Below, piece after piece: positions 1-9,316 of a DNA stretch of 64,000 nt. Below the pieces are notes generated by a model, which saw only the letters and a program-made list of their open reading frames with translations, did not search any database and was not told the origin of the DNA. The stretch is from the NCBI RefSeq assembly GCF_002858865.1, contig NZ_PJRR01000004.1:1-64000 (forward strand). Direction: 5' to 3'. The number at the start of each line of letters is the position of its first letter. Position 1 is the stretch's first letter. This DNA is from Caulobacter vibrioides. GTDB lineage: Bacteria > Pseudomonadota > Alphaproteobacteria > Caulobacterales > Caulobacteraceae. The translations under genes and the position numbers were made by a program.

Positions 1-656
1 TGGAAGCGCAGCGTGTCGCTGATCTTGCCGCCGTAGTCGGCGTCGAGGCGCTTTTCGCCGTAGTTCAGGCCGTAGGTCCCCTGGACCGCGCCACCCTCGG
101 TGTCGCCGGTCTTGGAGATCAGGTTGATCACGCCGCCCGGCGAGTTCGACGCAAAGGTCGAGGCCGAACCGCCGCGGATCGTCTCGATCTGCGAAAGGTT
201 CAGGTCGCTGCGCATGAACATGTCGGAGGTGAACTGCAGCATATCGCCGAATTCGAGGACGGGCAGGCCGTCTTCCTGCAGCTGCACGTACTTGGAGCCG
301 GTGCCCGACAGCGGCAGGCCGCGGATCGAGTAGTTCGCGTTGCCTTCACCGCCTGCGTACTCGGCGCGGATGCCGGGGATGTTGCGCAGCACTTCGCCCA
401 GCGAGCGGGCGCCGTAGGTCTCAAATTCCGAAGCGCGCAGGGCGCTGGTGGACGTGGCGCTGTCGAGGCGGTCGCGGCCCTTGGCGACGCCGGTCGAGAA
501 CACCGCCTCGCCATGGTTCTTGCCGCCGGCGCTTTGGACAGCCTTTTCAGCCGCGGGCTTGGCCTCGGCGGCGGCGTCGGCGCTCAGAGCCTCTGCGTTC
601 GCAAACGAGAACATCAAAAGCGGCGCGATCGCAGCGGTCGCGAGCAGATATTTCAT
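1..656 (-). CDS. TonB-dependent receptor, N-terminal part (cut by window edge)
   Basis: This is the first 218 codons of an outer-membrane TonB-dependent receptor; the beta-barrel lies beyond the left edge. It starts at the ATG at 654-656 with GGAG eight bases upstream. The N-terminus is a signal peptide (MKYLLATAAIAPLLMFSFANA), followed by an Ala/Lys-rich linker and the plug domain, where the RGLPLSGTGSKYVQ and GGVINLISKTG segments are visible. It is a tandem paralogue of the complete receptor at 1015-3528. Bases 1-509 are identical to 2885-3393, while the signal-peptide and linker region differ clearly, including a four-residue insertion (ADAAAEAKP against ADAKP). The substrate cannot be told from sequence. 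Confidence 0.9.
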   Translation of the reverse strand, partial: MKYLLATAAIAPLLMFSFANAEALSADAAAEAKPAAEKAVQSAGGKNHGEAVFSTGVAKGRDRLDSATSTSALRASEFETYGARSLGEVLRNIPGIRAEYAGGEGNANYSIRGLPLSGTGSKYVQLQEDGLPVLEFGDMLQFTSDMFMRSDLNLSQIETIRGGSASTFASNSPGGVINLISKTGDTEGGAVQGTYGLNYGEKRLDADYGGKISDTLRF

Positions 657-765
657 GAGAGGGCTCCGTACGTCTCTGTATGCGTTGTGTAACTTGAGGT
701 TATGTTGGCGTACGGGTTATAACGATAAGGTAAATCTGGACTTATGCTTTGCCGCACTTGGGTGC

Positions 766-776
766 GACATTGTGTC
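766..776 (-). promoter_or_regulatory. GACA-N3-TGTC palindrome upstream of receptor 1
   Basis: The sequence GACATTGTGTC forms a 4+3+4 inverted repeat 110 bases upstream of the ATG of the truncated receptor. Read on the minus strand it is GACACAATGTCGCACC. The same minus-strand word recurs at 3637-3647 (GACATAATGTCGCACC) at the same distance from the second receptor, and at 5790-5800 (GACACTATGTCGCA) upstream of the chemoreceptor. The binding factor is unknown. Confidence 0.5.
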
Positions 777-951
777 CTAATTTCTATTGCTACACTTGAT
801 ACAACTTTGCGAGCATCGCGCCACTCACGCGCGAGTGCGGTGTTGCAGCGCCCTGCTCTCACTCGACTGGACGTCTGATGTCGTCGTGGGGAGCAGGGTC
901 TGGGCCGATGGGCGCCTTGCTGTCGCCAGCCGTCGAACCTGCATCACAAAA

Positions 952-985
952 AGCAGCGGCCGGGATGCGTGAGCATCCCGGCCGC
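952..985 (-). terminator. Rho-independent terminator of TonB receptor 2
   Basis: A 13-bp perfect stem (956-968 with 973-985) closes a GTGA tetraloop. On the minus strand it is followed by CTGCTTTTTG, so the T-run fits termination of the receptor gene ending at 1015. The plus side has only a weak CTTTG. Confidence 0.8.
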
Positions 986-1014
986 CTTTGTTCCAGAGTC
1001 TCTGGTGCAGCGTC

Positions 1015-3528
1015 TTAGAAGCTGTAGCGCAGCGTCGCCGAAGCCGTCCGGCCTGCGTAGGCCCGGCCGAGGATGACGCCGCTGGCCGGGATGGCGGCCT
1101 GTTCGGAGTCGACCATGGCCAGGGTGTTGAACACGTTGTTGACGTTCAGCATCAGCTGCACGTTCTCCATCGGGCGGATCTGCACGAAGGCGTTGACCAG
1201 CTTGTAGCCCGGCAGCTTCAGCTGGTTGGTGTCCTGCGCGTAGCTGCTGGTGGTGCCGATCACGTTGAAGCCCACCGTGGCGTTCTTCAGCTCGACCTGC
1301 GGCGTCACCGAGTAGATGAAGTCGGCCTGGTGGCGCGGCTTGTTGCCGATGAGAGTCGCGCTCTGGTCGGCGCTGGTGATCTTGGCGTCGGTATAGGTGG
1401 CGCCGGCGGTCACGCTGAACGGGCCCTTGCTGACAGCGGCTTCCAGTTCGACGCCCTTGGCCTTGTAGCCGCGAACGATGTTCAAGACGTCAGTGGTGCC
1501 GTCGGAGCCGCTGACGACCTGGATGTTACGCTCGCCGGTCTTGGCCGAGAAGCCGGTGACGTTAAAGGTCACGCCCGAGATCCGGTACTTCAGGCCCAGC
1601 TCGGCCTGCTTGACGGTGTCGTAGGCGCTATCGGCATCCACCAGCTTGCCGGTGTTGTAGTCGACCGCCGGCGTGAACAGGAGCTTTTCGGCCGAAGAGC
1701 GACCACCCCGGCTATAGCGGGCGAAGACGGCCAGCTGCTCGGCGACGCGATAGTTCACGCCCGTCGAATAGCTCAGATAGTTGTAGTCGTAGTCGACGCG
1801 GCCAGGCTGGCCCAGCGGCAAGGCGGCGGTCTTGGTTTCCGCCAGCGAGATCACGCCGTCGCTGTTCATGTCGCGCGAGATCACACCCACGCGGCTACCG
1901 CCCAGTTCGGCGCCGTAGAGGGTGCCGTCGACCTTGCCCATGTCGTAGCGCAGGCTGCCGCCCACGGAGATCTTGCCGATGTGGTAGTTGATCGAGGCGT
2001 ACGGCGCATCGACGCTGTTCGTCACGTCGTAGGTGCGGTGAAAGAGCGCGCCGCCAACGCCGTAGGCCACCATGCCGTCTTGCGTAGCGGCCACGCCGGT
2101 GGCCGTGCGGACGTTGATCAGCGATGTCTGGCCGTCGCCGTTGACGTCGGTCAGCGTGTTCATGAACGACCAGTAGGAGCCGTAGTCCTGCGACGACTTG
2201 TAGTAGCCGACCGTGGTCGTCAGGTTGCCTTCACCCACCTTCCACACGCGGCTGGCGCGCAGATCGTTGGTGATGTTGTCGAGGCTGTCGATATCGCTCT
2301 TGATCTTCACCGCCGACGTCATCAGGCCGTTGCCGTTGAGCGCCGTAGGGTTGGCGATCGCCTGGCCGACTTGCGGACCGGTGGCGAAGCTGAGCGCGCC
2401 ACCGACGCCGCCGTAGACGAAGGCGAGTGCGGCCGCCGGGGCCACAGCGATGGGGCGGACCTGCCGGACGCCGCCCGAGATCTTCGAGATGCGGAACTTC
2501 TCGCTGATGGTCCAGCCGTTCAGCTCAATCTGCGAGTCGAGACCAACAGAGGCGACCTTGGAGCGCTGGCCTTCGCGGATGTCGTCGCGCGCGATGTTGT
2601 TGTTGGCGTCCAGCGTGACGATGTTGCTGGTGTAGGGCGACAGCAGCGAGTCGGTCTTGATGTTGAAGTTGGCCGGGTTCGAGAAGGTCGGATCGGCGTT
2701 GGTGCCGGTCACGCGGATCGGCACGAACTGGTAGGACGGCGTGCGATCGTCCATCAGCTTGGCGTAGACGCGCACATAGCCGTTCTCGAGCGTCTTGGTG
2801 AGGTTGGCCTTGATCTGGCCGCCCTTGTAGGCGGTGTAGCCGACGTCGCGCGGACCTTCACCCTGGCGATAGAAGCCGCCGATGTGGAAGCGCAGCGTGT
2901 CGCTGATCTTGCCGCCGTAGTCGGCGTCGAGGCGCTTTTCGCCGTAGTTCAGGCCGTAGGTCCCCTGGACCGCGCCACCCTCGGTGTCGCCGGTCTTGGA
3001 GATCAGGTTGATCACGCCGCCCGGCGAGTTCGACGCAAAGGTCGAGGCCGAACCGCCGCGGATCGTCTCGATCTGCGAAAGGTTCAGGTCGCTGCGCATG
3101 AACATGTCGGAGGTGAACTGCAGCATATCGCCGAATTCGAGGACGGGCAGGCCGTCTTCCTGCAGCTGCACGTACTTGGAGCCGGTGCCCGACAGCGGCA
3201 GGCCGCGGATCGAGTAGTTCGCGTTGCCTTCACCGCCTGCGTACTCGGCGCGGATGCCGGGGATGTTGCGCAGCACTTCGCCCAGCGAGCGGGCGCCGTA
3301 GGTCTCAAATTCCGAAGCGCGCAGGGCGCTGGTGGACGTGGCGCTGTCGAGGCGGTCGCGGCCCTTGGCGACGCCGGTCGAGAACACCGCCTCACCGCTC
3401 GCCTTGCCGCCGGCGCTTTGCACGGCCTTTTCAGCCGCGGGCTTGGCGTCAGCGCTCAGCGCTTCTGCATTCGCGGACGAAAACATCAGGAGCGGCGCGA
3501 TGGCGGCGGTTGCGAGCAAGTACTTCAT
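1015..3528 (-). CDS. TonB-dependent receptor, complete
   Basis: An 837-residue outer-membrane active transporter energised by TonB-ExbBD. A signal peptide of about 21 residues ends in SSANA. It is followed by a Lys/Ala linker, a plug domain (residues about 65-190, with RGLPLSGTGSKYV and GGVINLISKTG), and a 22-strand-type barrel ending in the aromatic outer-membrane signature LRYSF. GGAG eight bases before the ATG supports the start. The substrate is unknown. The plug is identical at nucleotide level to the adjacent partial paralogue. The chemoreceptor gene lies directly upstream on the same strand, but each has its own leader with a shared palindrome, so joint control is likely rather than one transcript. 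A terminator follows the stop codon. Confidence 0.93.
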   Translation of the reverse strand: MKYLLATAAIAPLLMFSSANAEALSADAKPAAEKAVQSAGGKASGEAVFSTGVAKGRDRLDSATSTSALRASEFETYGARSLGEVLRNIPGIRAEYAGGEGNANYSIRGLPLSGTGSKYVQLQEDGLPVLEFGDMLQFTSDMFMRSDLNLSQIETIRGGSASTFASNSPGGVINLISKTGDTEGGAVQGTYGLNYGEKRLDADYGGKISDTLRFHIGGFYRQGEGPRDVGYTAYKGGQIKANLTKTLENGYVRVYAKLMDDRTPSYQFVPIRVTGTNADPTFSNPANFNIKTDSLLSPYTSNIVTLDANNNIARDDIREGQRSKVASVGLDSQIELNGWTISEKFRISKISGGVRQVRPIAVAPAAALAFVYGGVGGALSFATGPQVGQAIANPTALNGNGLMTSAVKIKSDIDSLDNITNDLRASRVWKVGEGNLTTTVGYYKSSQDYGSYWSFMNTLTDVNGDGQTSLINVRTATGVAATQDGMVAYGVGGALFHRTYDVTNSVDAPYASINYHIGKISVGGSLRYDMGKVDGTLYGAELGGSRVGVISRDMNSDGVISLAETKTAALPLGQPGRVDYDYNYLSYSTGVNYRVAEQLAVFARYSRGGRSSAEKLLFTPAVDYNTGKLVDADSAYDTVKQAELGLKYRISGVTFNVTGFSAKTGERNIQVVSGSDGTTDVLNIVRGYKAKGVELEAAVSKGPFSVTAGATYTDAKITSADQSATLIGNKPRHQADFIYSVTPQVELKNATVGFNVIGTTSSYAQDTNQLKLPGYKLVNAFVQIRPMENVQLMLNVNNVFNTLAMVDSEQAAIPASGVILGRAYAGRTASATLRYSF

Positions 3529-3636
3529 GAGAGAACTCCGTGTATTTCTTAGTTATATATACTTTTGGGTGCTTGTTGATTTTTCTACTATAACAACAAG
3601 GTAAACCCGAGCTTATCAGCAGCGACTTTGTGGTGC

Positions 3637-3647
3637 GACATTATGTC
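3637..3647 (-). promoter_or_regulatory. GACA-N3-TGTC palindrome upstream of receptor 2
   Basis: GACATTATGTC lies 109 bases before the receptor start codon, almost exactly the spacing seen at 766-776. The conserved core extends to GACATAATGTCGCACC on the minus strand. The flanking leader also keeps the TTTACCTT and GTTATA blocks. It is a candidate operator for an unidentified regulator. Confidence 0.5.
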
Positions 3648-3673
3648 GTGGTTACAATCGCCATGATCTGCAG

Positions 3674-3734
3674 CGCGAGCTCTGGCTCGCGAGGCGAAAG
3701 CGTGCCGGCGCGAGCGCTCCGGTGGGGGCGCTCG
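3674..3734 (-). other. Two stem-loops between chemoreceptor and receptor 2
   Basis: Stem CGCGAGC/GCTCGCG (3674-3680 with 3685-3691) and stem CGAGCGC/GCGCTCG (3711-3717 with 3728-3734) lie downstream of the chemoreceptor stop codon on the minus strand. Neither is followed by a T-run, so they could be a weak or Rho-assisted terminator or an mRNA 3' end. Confidence 0.35.
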
Positions 3735-3794
3735 ACGCTATAGCTATGGATGGATGGATTGATGGAGGGGGCGGCGGCGGCGCCGCCGCCGGGG

Positions 3795-5636
3795 TTAGCC
3801 CCGACCGCCTGCAGCCCTCAGGGAGCGCGCGGCGGGCGCCGCGGCCTGGCCGAAATCCGCCGAGCGCAGCCGGAAGCGCGCGACCAGGGTGGCCAGCTCG
3901 TCGGCTTCGCCGGCGAGGCTGCGTGCGGCCGCCGTCGCTTCCTTCACCATCGACGCGTTTTGCTGGGTCATGCTGTCCATGCTGGCGACGGCGCTGCTGA
4001 CCTGCTTCAGATTGTCGGCTTGGGTCTCGGTGTTCAGCGCGATCTCATTGATGAGCGTGTTGGTGTCGACGATCTTCGAGCCGATGAGCGTCAGCATCTG
4101 GCCGGTGTCGCCGACCCGGCGAACGCCGCTGGCCACCTGCTCCGAGGACGTGTGGATGAGGGTCTTGATATCCCGCGCGGCGTCGGCCGAGCGCTGAGCC
4201 AGGGCGCGCACTTCCGAGGCCACGACGGCGAAGCCCTTGCCCGCGTCGCCGGCTCGTGCGGCTTCGACACCGGCGTTCAGCGCCAGCAGGTTGGTCTGGA
4301 AGGTGATGCTGTCGATCAGGTTGATGATCTGGCTGATCTCTTCCGAGCTCGTTTGGATGGCGTCCATCGCCGAGATCGCTTCGTTGACGATCGCGCCGCC
4401 GTCGGCGGCGTTGCCGTTCGCGACCTCGATGGCGGTCCGGGCGTCGGCGGCGCGTTGCGCGGTCTCGCCGACCATGACGGTGACCTGCTGGGTCGCGGTG
4501 GTCGTCTCTTGCAGGCGCGAGGCCTGCTGTTCGGTGCGGCGCGAGAGGTCCTCGGAGGCCGTGTAGATCTCGGCGGCGCCCGAACGCACGCTCTTGGCCG
4601 AGCGGGCGACACCGGAAATGCTCTGCTCGAGCCCTTCCACGGCGCTGTTGAACGACTGGCGCAGGCGCTCGTACTCAGGCTCGAACGGGTTGCTGATGAT
4701 GTGGGTCAGGTCGCCGGACGCCAGAGCCGCCAGGGCGGTGTCCAGGGTCTCGACCACGCGGCGCTGGGCCGCCTCGGCGCCCAGCTTGGCGCGGTCGGCC
4801 TCGGCCTTGGCGCGATCGGCCTCTTCCTTGGCGCGGTCGGCTTCGGCCTTGGCCAGGGCGGCGTCGCGGAACACGAGCACGGCGCGGGCCATGTCGCCCA
4901 GCTCGTCGCCGCGGTTGGCGTCGACGGAGATTTCATTGTCGCCGCGCGCGAGCTGCGTCATGGCGGCGGTCAGAGTCGTGATCGGGCGGGCGATCGAGCG
5001 GCTGAGGATGCGCGAGGCCATCATCGCGATGGTGATCAGGGCGATGCCGCCGATGACCAGGGCCGTGATCGCCGTGACGATGGCGGTCTGCTGACGCGCG
5101 CCGTTCTGGGCGATGTTCTTGACCTCGGCGTTGCGGATCTCGCGCAGCGGCAGCACTGCGGCGCTCACCAGCACCTTCTTGCCCGCGTCGCGGACTTCCT
5201 GCTGCGCGGCGTCGCGCTGGCCGGCCTTAACCACCTCGATCAGGCGATCGCCCCACTCCTTGCGCCAGGCGAGGGTCGCCACGCGCGAGTCTTCGATGTG
5301 CTTGAGCATCTCGGGATCGGTGAGCGTCGAGGCCAGCTTCGCCGAGACCTGATCGTACTCGTCGCGGCCCTCGTAGTAAGACTTCAGGTAGGTGCTGTCG
5401 CCGGTGACCAGATAGCCGCGGAACTGGCTGTTCTGGCGCAGAATGGCCGTCTCGAGCGCCAGCGCGTCCGCGTGGATCTGTTGGCTGTGATTGCTGCTTT
5501 CCGTCGAGGCGCGGATCATCAGGATCGTCGCCAGGAAGACGACCATCATGATGGCTGCGGAAACGCAGATGAAGACGAACGACAGGCTGAGCTTCTTGGG
5601 AATGTTCATGGCGGTCGTCATCGTTCCAATACTCAC
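3795..5636 (-). CDS. Methyl-accepting chemotaxis protein with CHASE3-type sensor
   Basis: A 613-residue chemoreceptor. A transmembrane helix at about residues 17-41 is followed by a helical periplasmic region with the CHASE3-like signature SQFRGYLVTGD, then a second membrane segment near 187-209. After that come a HAMP domain (SRSIARPITTLTAAM), a second HAMP-like stretch, an Ala/Lys/Glu coiled coil built on repeated ADRAK units, and the signalling domain. The hairpin tip reads ITFQTNLLALNAGVEAARAG, with Gly where most receptors have Ala (NAAVEAA). Starts at 5636, 5621 or 5609 are all possible, since Met occurs at residues 1, 6 and 10. The ligand is unknown. The shared upstream motif suggests that it senses something linked to the neighbouring TonB receptors. 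Confidence 0.92.
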   Translation of the reverse strand: MSIGTMTTAMNIPKKLSLSFVFICVSAAIMMVVFLATILMIRASTESSNHSQQIHADALALETAILRQNSQFRGYLVTGDSTYLKSYYEGRDEYDQVSAKLASTLTDPEMLKHIEDSRVATLAWRKEWGDRLIEVVKAGQRDAAQQEVRDAGKKVLVSAAVLPLREIRNAEVKNIAQNGARQQTAIVTAITALVIGGIALITIAMMASRILSRSIARPITTLTAAMTQLARGDNEISVDANRGDELGDMARAVLVFRDAALAKAEADRAKEEADRAKAEADRAKLGAEAAQRRVVETLDTALAALASGDLTHIISNPFEPEYERLRQSFNSAVEGLEQSISGVARSAKSVRSGAAEIYTASEDLSRRTEQQASRLQETTTATQQVTVMVGETAQRAADARTAIEVANGNAADGGAIVNEAISAMDAIQTSSEEISQIINLIDSITFQTNLLALNAGVEAARAGDAGKGFAVVASEVRALAQRSADAARDIKTLIHTSSEQVASGVRRVGDTGQMLTLIGSKIVDTNTLINEIALNTETQADNLKQVSSAVASMDSMTQQNASMVKEATAAARSLAGEADELATLVARFRLRSADFGQAAAPAARSLRAAGGRG

Positions 5637-5969
5637 TGGCGGGTCCTCAGCGCGGCCGCAGCGCTGATCCGTCCTCCAGGCGAAATCGCCTATGCGACGG
5701 ACCTAGCGCCACGCGGCCGTCCCCCAGACCTATAGAAGAGTGATTGCTCGCCTCTTAACGACGTTTCGGTGGCGCCTTCCTAACCATGCGACATAGTGTC
5801 ACCAGACAGACTGGTCGTAATTTATACGGTCTTAAGAGGCGTCGTCGTTAGGTGTCCAAAGTCGCAAGACTAAAAGAATTCCGAGGTTAAGCAGAGGCGA
5901 AGACAGCTTCTGGTGCCTCGAATTGCTCTGTACCACCTTAAGGGCTCTCGCCCGTTGGGATTGTATTTT
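5637..5969. other. Divergent intergenic region, chemoreceptor / DUF2332 gene
   Basis: About 330 bases between divergent genes. It contains the third GACA-N3-TGTC palindrome (5790-5800) and an AT-richer stretch at 5810-5890. No gene, RNA or terminator was recognised. An in-frame ATG at 5913 could extend the DUF2332 gene, but the conserved part begins after 5970. Confidence 0.5.
5790..5800 (-). promoter_or_regulatory. GACA-N3-TGTC palindrome upstream of chemoreceptor
   Basis: GACATAGTGTC reads GACACTATGTCGCA on the minus strand, matching the core of the two receptor-leader motifs. It is about 154 bases upstream of the chemoreceptor start, further than in the receptor genes. It is the only clear similarity between this leader and theirs. 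Confidence 0.45.
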
Positions 5970-7025
5970 ATGATCACGCTCGCAACTGGCGCTAAGTATG
6001 AGTTGGTGCGCCAGGCGGAAAAATGCCGCTCGACGGGCTCTGCCTTCGTCGCCGCCGTTCTGGAGGCCGTCGATCGGCAGCTGCCCCTTGCGCCGCGCAG
6101 CAGCAAGATGATCGAGGGCTGGCGGGGCGACCCCGCTGCAGCCGCTGTTGCGATGCGCGTCAACGGAGCCCTTCACGCCTTGGCGCGTCGGGGGCAGCCG
6201 CGATACCTCGCGGATCTTTACAATGGCGAGCACGACGATTTCGATGGCGCGATCGCCGAGGCGTTGGCGCAGGAAGACCAGTTCATCGCTGACTGGATGC
6301 GCTATCCGACCCAGACCAACGAAGTGGCCCGCGGGGCGGCCGTGATGGCGGCGTTGATGGCGGTGGCCAAGCAGCGGCCGACGCCGTTCCAGATCCTGGA
6401 GCTGGGCTCCAGCTGCGGTCTGAACCTCAATCTTGACCGTTACGCCTATCAGCTGGGCGCAGTCGCTGCGGGCGACGTCTCGTCTCCCGTCCGCATCGCC
6501 CCTGTCTGGCGCGGCGCTGACCCGCCGGTCGCGTACGTGTCGATCGAGTCCGCGCAAGGCGTGGATCTGAGCCCCCTCAGCGCGCTTGACCCCTCGCATC
6601 GCGAGCGGTTGCTTTCCTTCACCTGGGCTGACCAGCCGGCGCGCTCGCAGCGGCTCGAAGCGGCCCTGCAGATCGCCGTCGCCCATCCGCCCCAGGTCCA
6701 TCGCGGGGACGCCAGGCTATGGCTCGCTCAGCGGCTGGCCGAGCGCCAGCCCGAGGGCGTCTGCCGTGCGGTGGTCCACACGATGTTCATCCAGTACCTG
6801 AGCGATCGGGAGCGCCAGAGCGTCGCCAAGATGATGGCCGCCGCCGGCGCGGGGGCCACGGCGGATCGGCCGCTCGTCGAGATCGGTCTGGAATGGACGC
6901 CTGATCGCCGGGAGGTGCAGTTGCGCTGCACGCGTTGGCCGGATGGCGACACGACGATCCTCGCCATCTGCCATCCCTACGGCGAATGGGTCGAGTGGCG
7001 TGGCTTCCCGGACGCGACCTCCTAG
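5970..7025 (+). CDS. DUF2332 family protein
   Basis: A conserved bacterial protein of about 351 residues from the ATG at 5970; an upstream ATG at 5913 would add 19 residues of poor character. The sequence fits the DUF2332 family: an N-terminal helical region, the central motif LELGSSCGLNLNLDRY resembling an S-adenosylmethionine-binding glycine loop, and the C-terminal HTMFIQYLS and CHPYGEWVEW segments. A methyltransferase-like fold is inferred only from the glycine loop, and no activity is established here. It stands alone, divergent from the chemoreceptor and convergent with the aminotransferase at 7166, separated from it by a 105-bp dispersed repeat. Confidence 0.75.
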   Translation: MITLATGAKYELVRQAEKCRSTGSAFVAAVLEAVDRQLPLAPRSSKMIEGWRGDPAAAAVAMRVNGALHALARRGQPRYLADLYNGEHDDFDGAIAEALAQEDQFIADWMRYPTQTNEVARGAAVMAALMAVAKQRPTPFQILELGSSCGLNLNLDRYAYQLGAVAAGDVSSPVRIAPVWRGADPPVAYVSIESAQGVDLSPLSALDPSHRERLLSFTWADQPARSQRLEAALQIAVAHPPQVHRGDARLWLAQRLAERQPEGVCRAVVHTMFIQYLSDRERQSVAKMMAAAGAGATADRPLVEIGLEWTPDRREVQLRCTRWPDGDTTILAICHPYGEWVEWRGFPDATS

Positions 7026-7064
7026 GGCGCGACCTAGGGCGGCGTCTTCTGGAGCCGGGCCGGT

Positions 7065-7165
7065 CTAGAGCATTTTCCGATCTGTTTGGATCGGAGAAAT
7101 GCTCTAGCCCTTTGTATTAACGCATTTTCTGACGACGAACCGGATCCACTTCGTCGGAAAATGCT

Positions 7166-7169
<4 letters not shown>
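7065..7169. repeat. 105-bp CTAG-bounded dispersed repeat, copy A
   Basis: This element begins and ends with CTAG and contains two hairpins: GAGCATTTTCCGATC with its complement, then GCATTTTCTGACGACGAA with its complement. It matches 61649-61753 at 103 of 105 positions. One of the two differences turns GAATC into GGATC (7142-7146), removing the only GANTC methylation site. Its right CTAG supplies the TAG stop of the aminotransferase gene. It resembles the long intergenic repeats with CcrM sites known from Caulobacter. Confidence 0.9.
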
Positions 7170-8485
<1,316 letters not shown>

Positions 8486-8511
8486 GGGCAGCATCCTTGC
8501 GAGCGCTTGCA

Positions 8512-8523
8512 TTGTGATCGCAA
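8512..8523. promoter_or_regulatory. Candidate GntR operator, site 1
   Basis: TTGTGATCGCAA is one mismatch from the perfect palindrome TTGTGATCACAA. It lies between the divergent aminotransferase and GntR genes. A near-identical word, CTGTGATCACAA, lies before the aldehyde dehydrogenase gene at 9269-9280. The pairing of both sites around the regulator gene suggests that they are its operators. Confidence 0.65.
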
Positions 8524-8562
8524 TTCAGGGCCAACTGGCAAGGCCTTCTTGGAAACCCATGC

Positions 8563-9234
8563 ATGAAGACCCGCCGGCCTCTCGCCGATTCCACAGCCGT
8601 TCACGACCAGGTGTACGAGGCGATCCGGCAGGCGCTGATCACAGGGCGGATCGCGCCGGGCAAGGGGGTCTCTCTGCGCAGTCTCGCCGCCGAGCTGGGC
8701 GTATCGCCCATGCCCGTCCGCGACGCCGTGCGGCGGCTGGTGGCCGAGCGGGCCTTGGCGATCAACCCGGCCAACAAGCGCCTTCTGGTGCCGTCGCTCA
8801 CCGCCGACCGGCTGGAGCAGCTCTCCCTGGCGCGCCTTTGGGTCGAGCCGGAACTGGCCGCGCGCGCCGCTGCGAGGGCGGACACCGGCCTCGTCCGGCA
8901 GCTCCAGGCCATCGACGCAGACCTCGACGAGGCGCTGCGACTGGGGGATGTCGACCGCTATATGGCGGCCAACCACGCGTTCCACTTTGCTTTGTATGAG
9001 CGCGCGGACGCCGAGATCCTGCTGGCCATGGCGGGCGGTCTCTGGCTGCAGATCGGGCCGTTCATGCGGGTGGTGTTCGGCCGGGTCGGCGCCGATGTGC
9101 TGGTCGCTGACCGCCACGCTGAGGCGATCGAGGCGGTCAAGGCCGGCGACGCCGACGGCGCCCGCCGCGCCATCGCCGCTGACCTTTCCGAAGGCATGGA
9201 CAAGATGCGTCTCGCCGTCGAGGCGGCCGCCTAG
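8563..9234 (+). CDS. GntR-family (FCD-type) transcriptional regulator
   Basis: A 223-residue regulator. The N-terminal winged helix (residues about 13-80) contains QVYEAIRQALITGRIAPG and the recognition-helix stretch LAAELGVSPMPVRDAVRRL. The all-helical C-terminal effector domain of the FadR/VanR (FCD) type contains the metal/ligand-site pattern D..YMAANHAFHFALY and RHAEAIEA. It is divergent from the omega-aminotransferase and directly upstream of the aldehyde dehydrogenase. Both flanking promoter regions carry the palindrome TGTGATCRCAA, so it probably represses or activates the locus in response to a polyamine-derived molecule. That effector is an inference from context. Confidence 0.88.
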   Translation: MKTRRPLADSTAVHDQVYEAIRQALITGRIAPGKGVSLRSLAAELGVSPMPVRDAVRRLVAERALAINPANKRLLVPSLTADRLEQLSLARLWVEPELAARAAARADTGLVRQLQAIDADLDEALRLGDVDRYMAANHAFHFALYERADAEILLAMAGGLWLQIGPFMRVVFGRVGADVLVADRHAEAIEAVKAGDADGARRAIAADLSEGMDKMRLAVEAAA

Positions 9235-9243
9235 GGCGAGTGC

Positions 9244-9280
9244 TTGACACGCCGCCGGATGCGGAAAACTGTGATCACAA
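9244..9280 (+). promoter_or_regulatory. Candidate promoter with overlapping GntR operator, site 2
   Basis: TTGACA at 9244-9249 is a good -35 element. Seventeen bases later the -10 position falls on the palindrome CTGTGATCACAA (9269-9280), which matches the site at 8512-8523. An operator over the -10 region fits repression of the aldehyde dehydrogenase operon by the adjacent GntR protein. Confidence 0.55.
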
Positions 9281-9316
9281 CAGTATGGATTGCCCCGCGT
9301 GACCCTTCTCGCCGAC

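Larger units (their letters stand above)
657..1014. other. Intergenic region between the two TonB receptor genes
   Basis: This 358-base gap has no credible gene. The right part holds the hairpin terminator of the downstream receptor gene (952-985). The left part is the leader and promoter region of the truncated receptor, and it resembles the leader of the second receptor: both have the GACA-N3-TGTC palindrome, an ATAAG, a TTTACCTT block and a TTATA block in the same order. ORFs at 653-862 and 787-972 have no recognisable content. Confidence 0.7.

Noticed and set aside
988-3552. Long plus-strand frame (854 codons) opposite the TonB receptor
   Set aside because: It is the antisense shadow of a high-GC gene whose minus-strand product has a signal peptide, plug and barrel; the plus-strand product is Val/Asp/Arg/Gly-rich with no family features.
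3750-5735. 661-codon plus-strand frame opposite the chemoreceptor
   Set aside because: Antisense shadow of a clear methyl-accepting chemotaxis protein; low-complexity composition and no start context.
8486-8512. Nine-residue longer start of the omega-aminotransferase at 8512
   Set aside because: The ATG overlaps the GntR-type palindrome and has no ribosome site, while AAGGA lies eight bases before the ATG at 8485.
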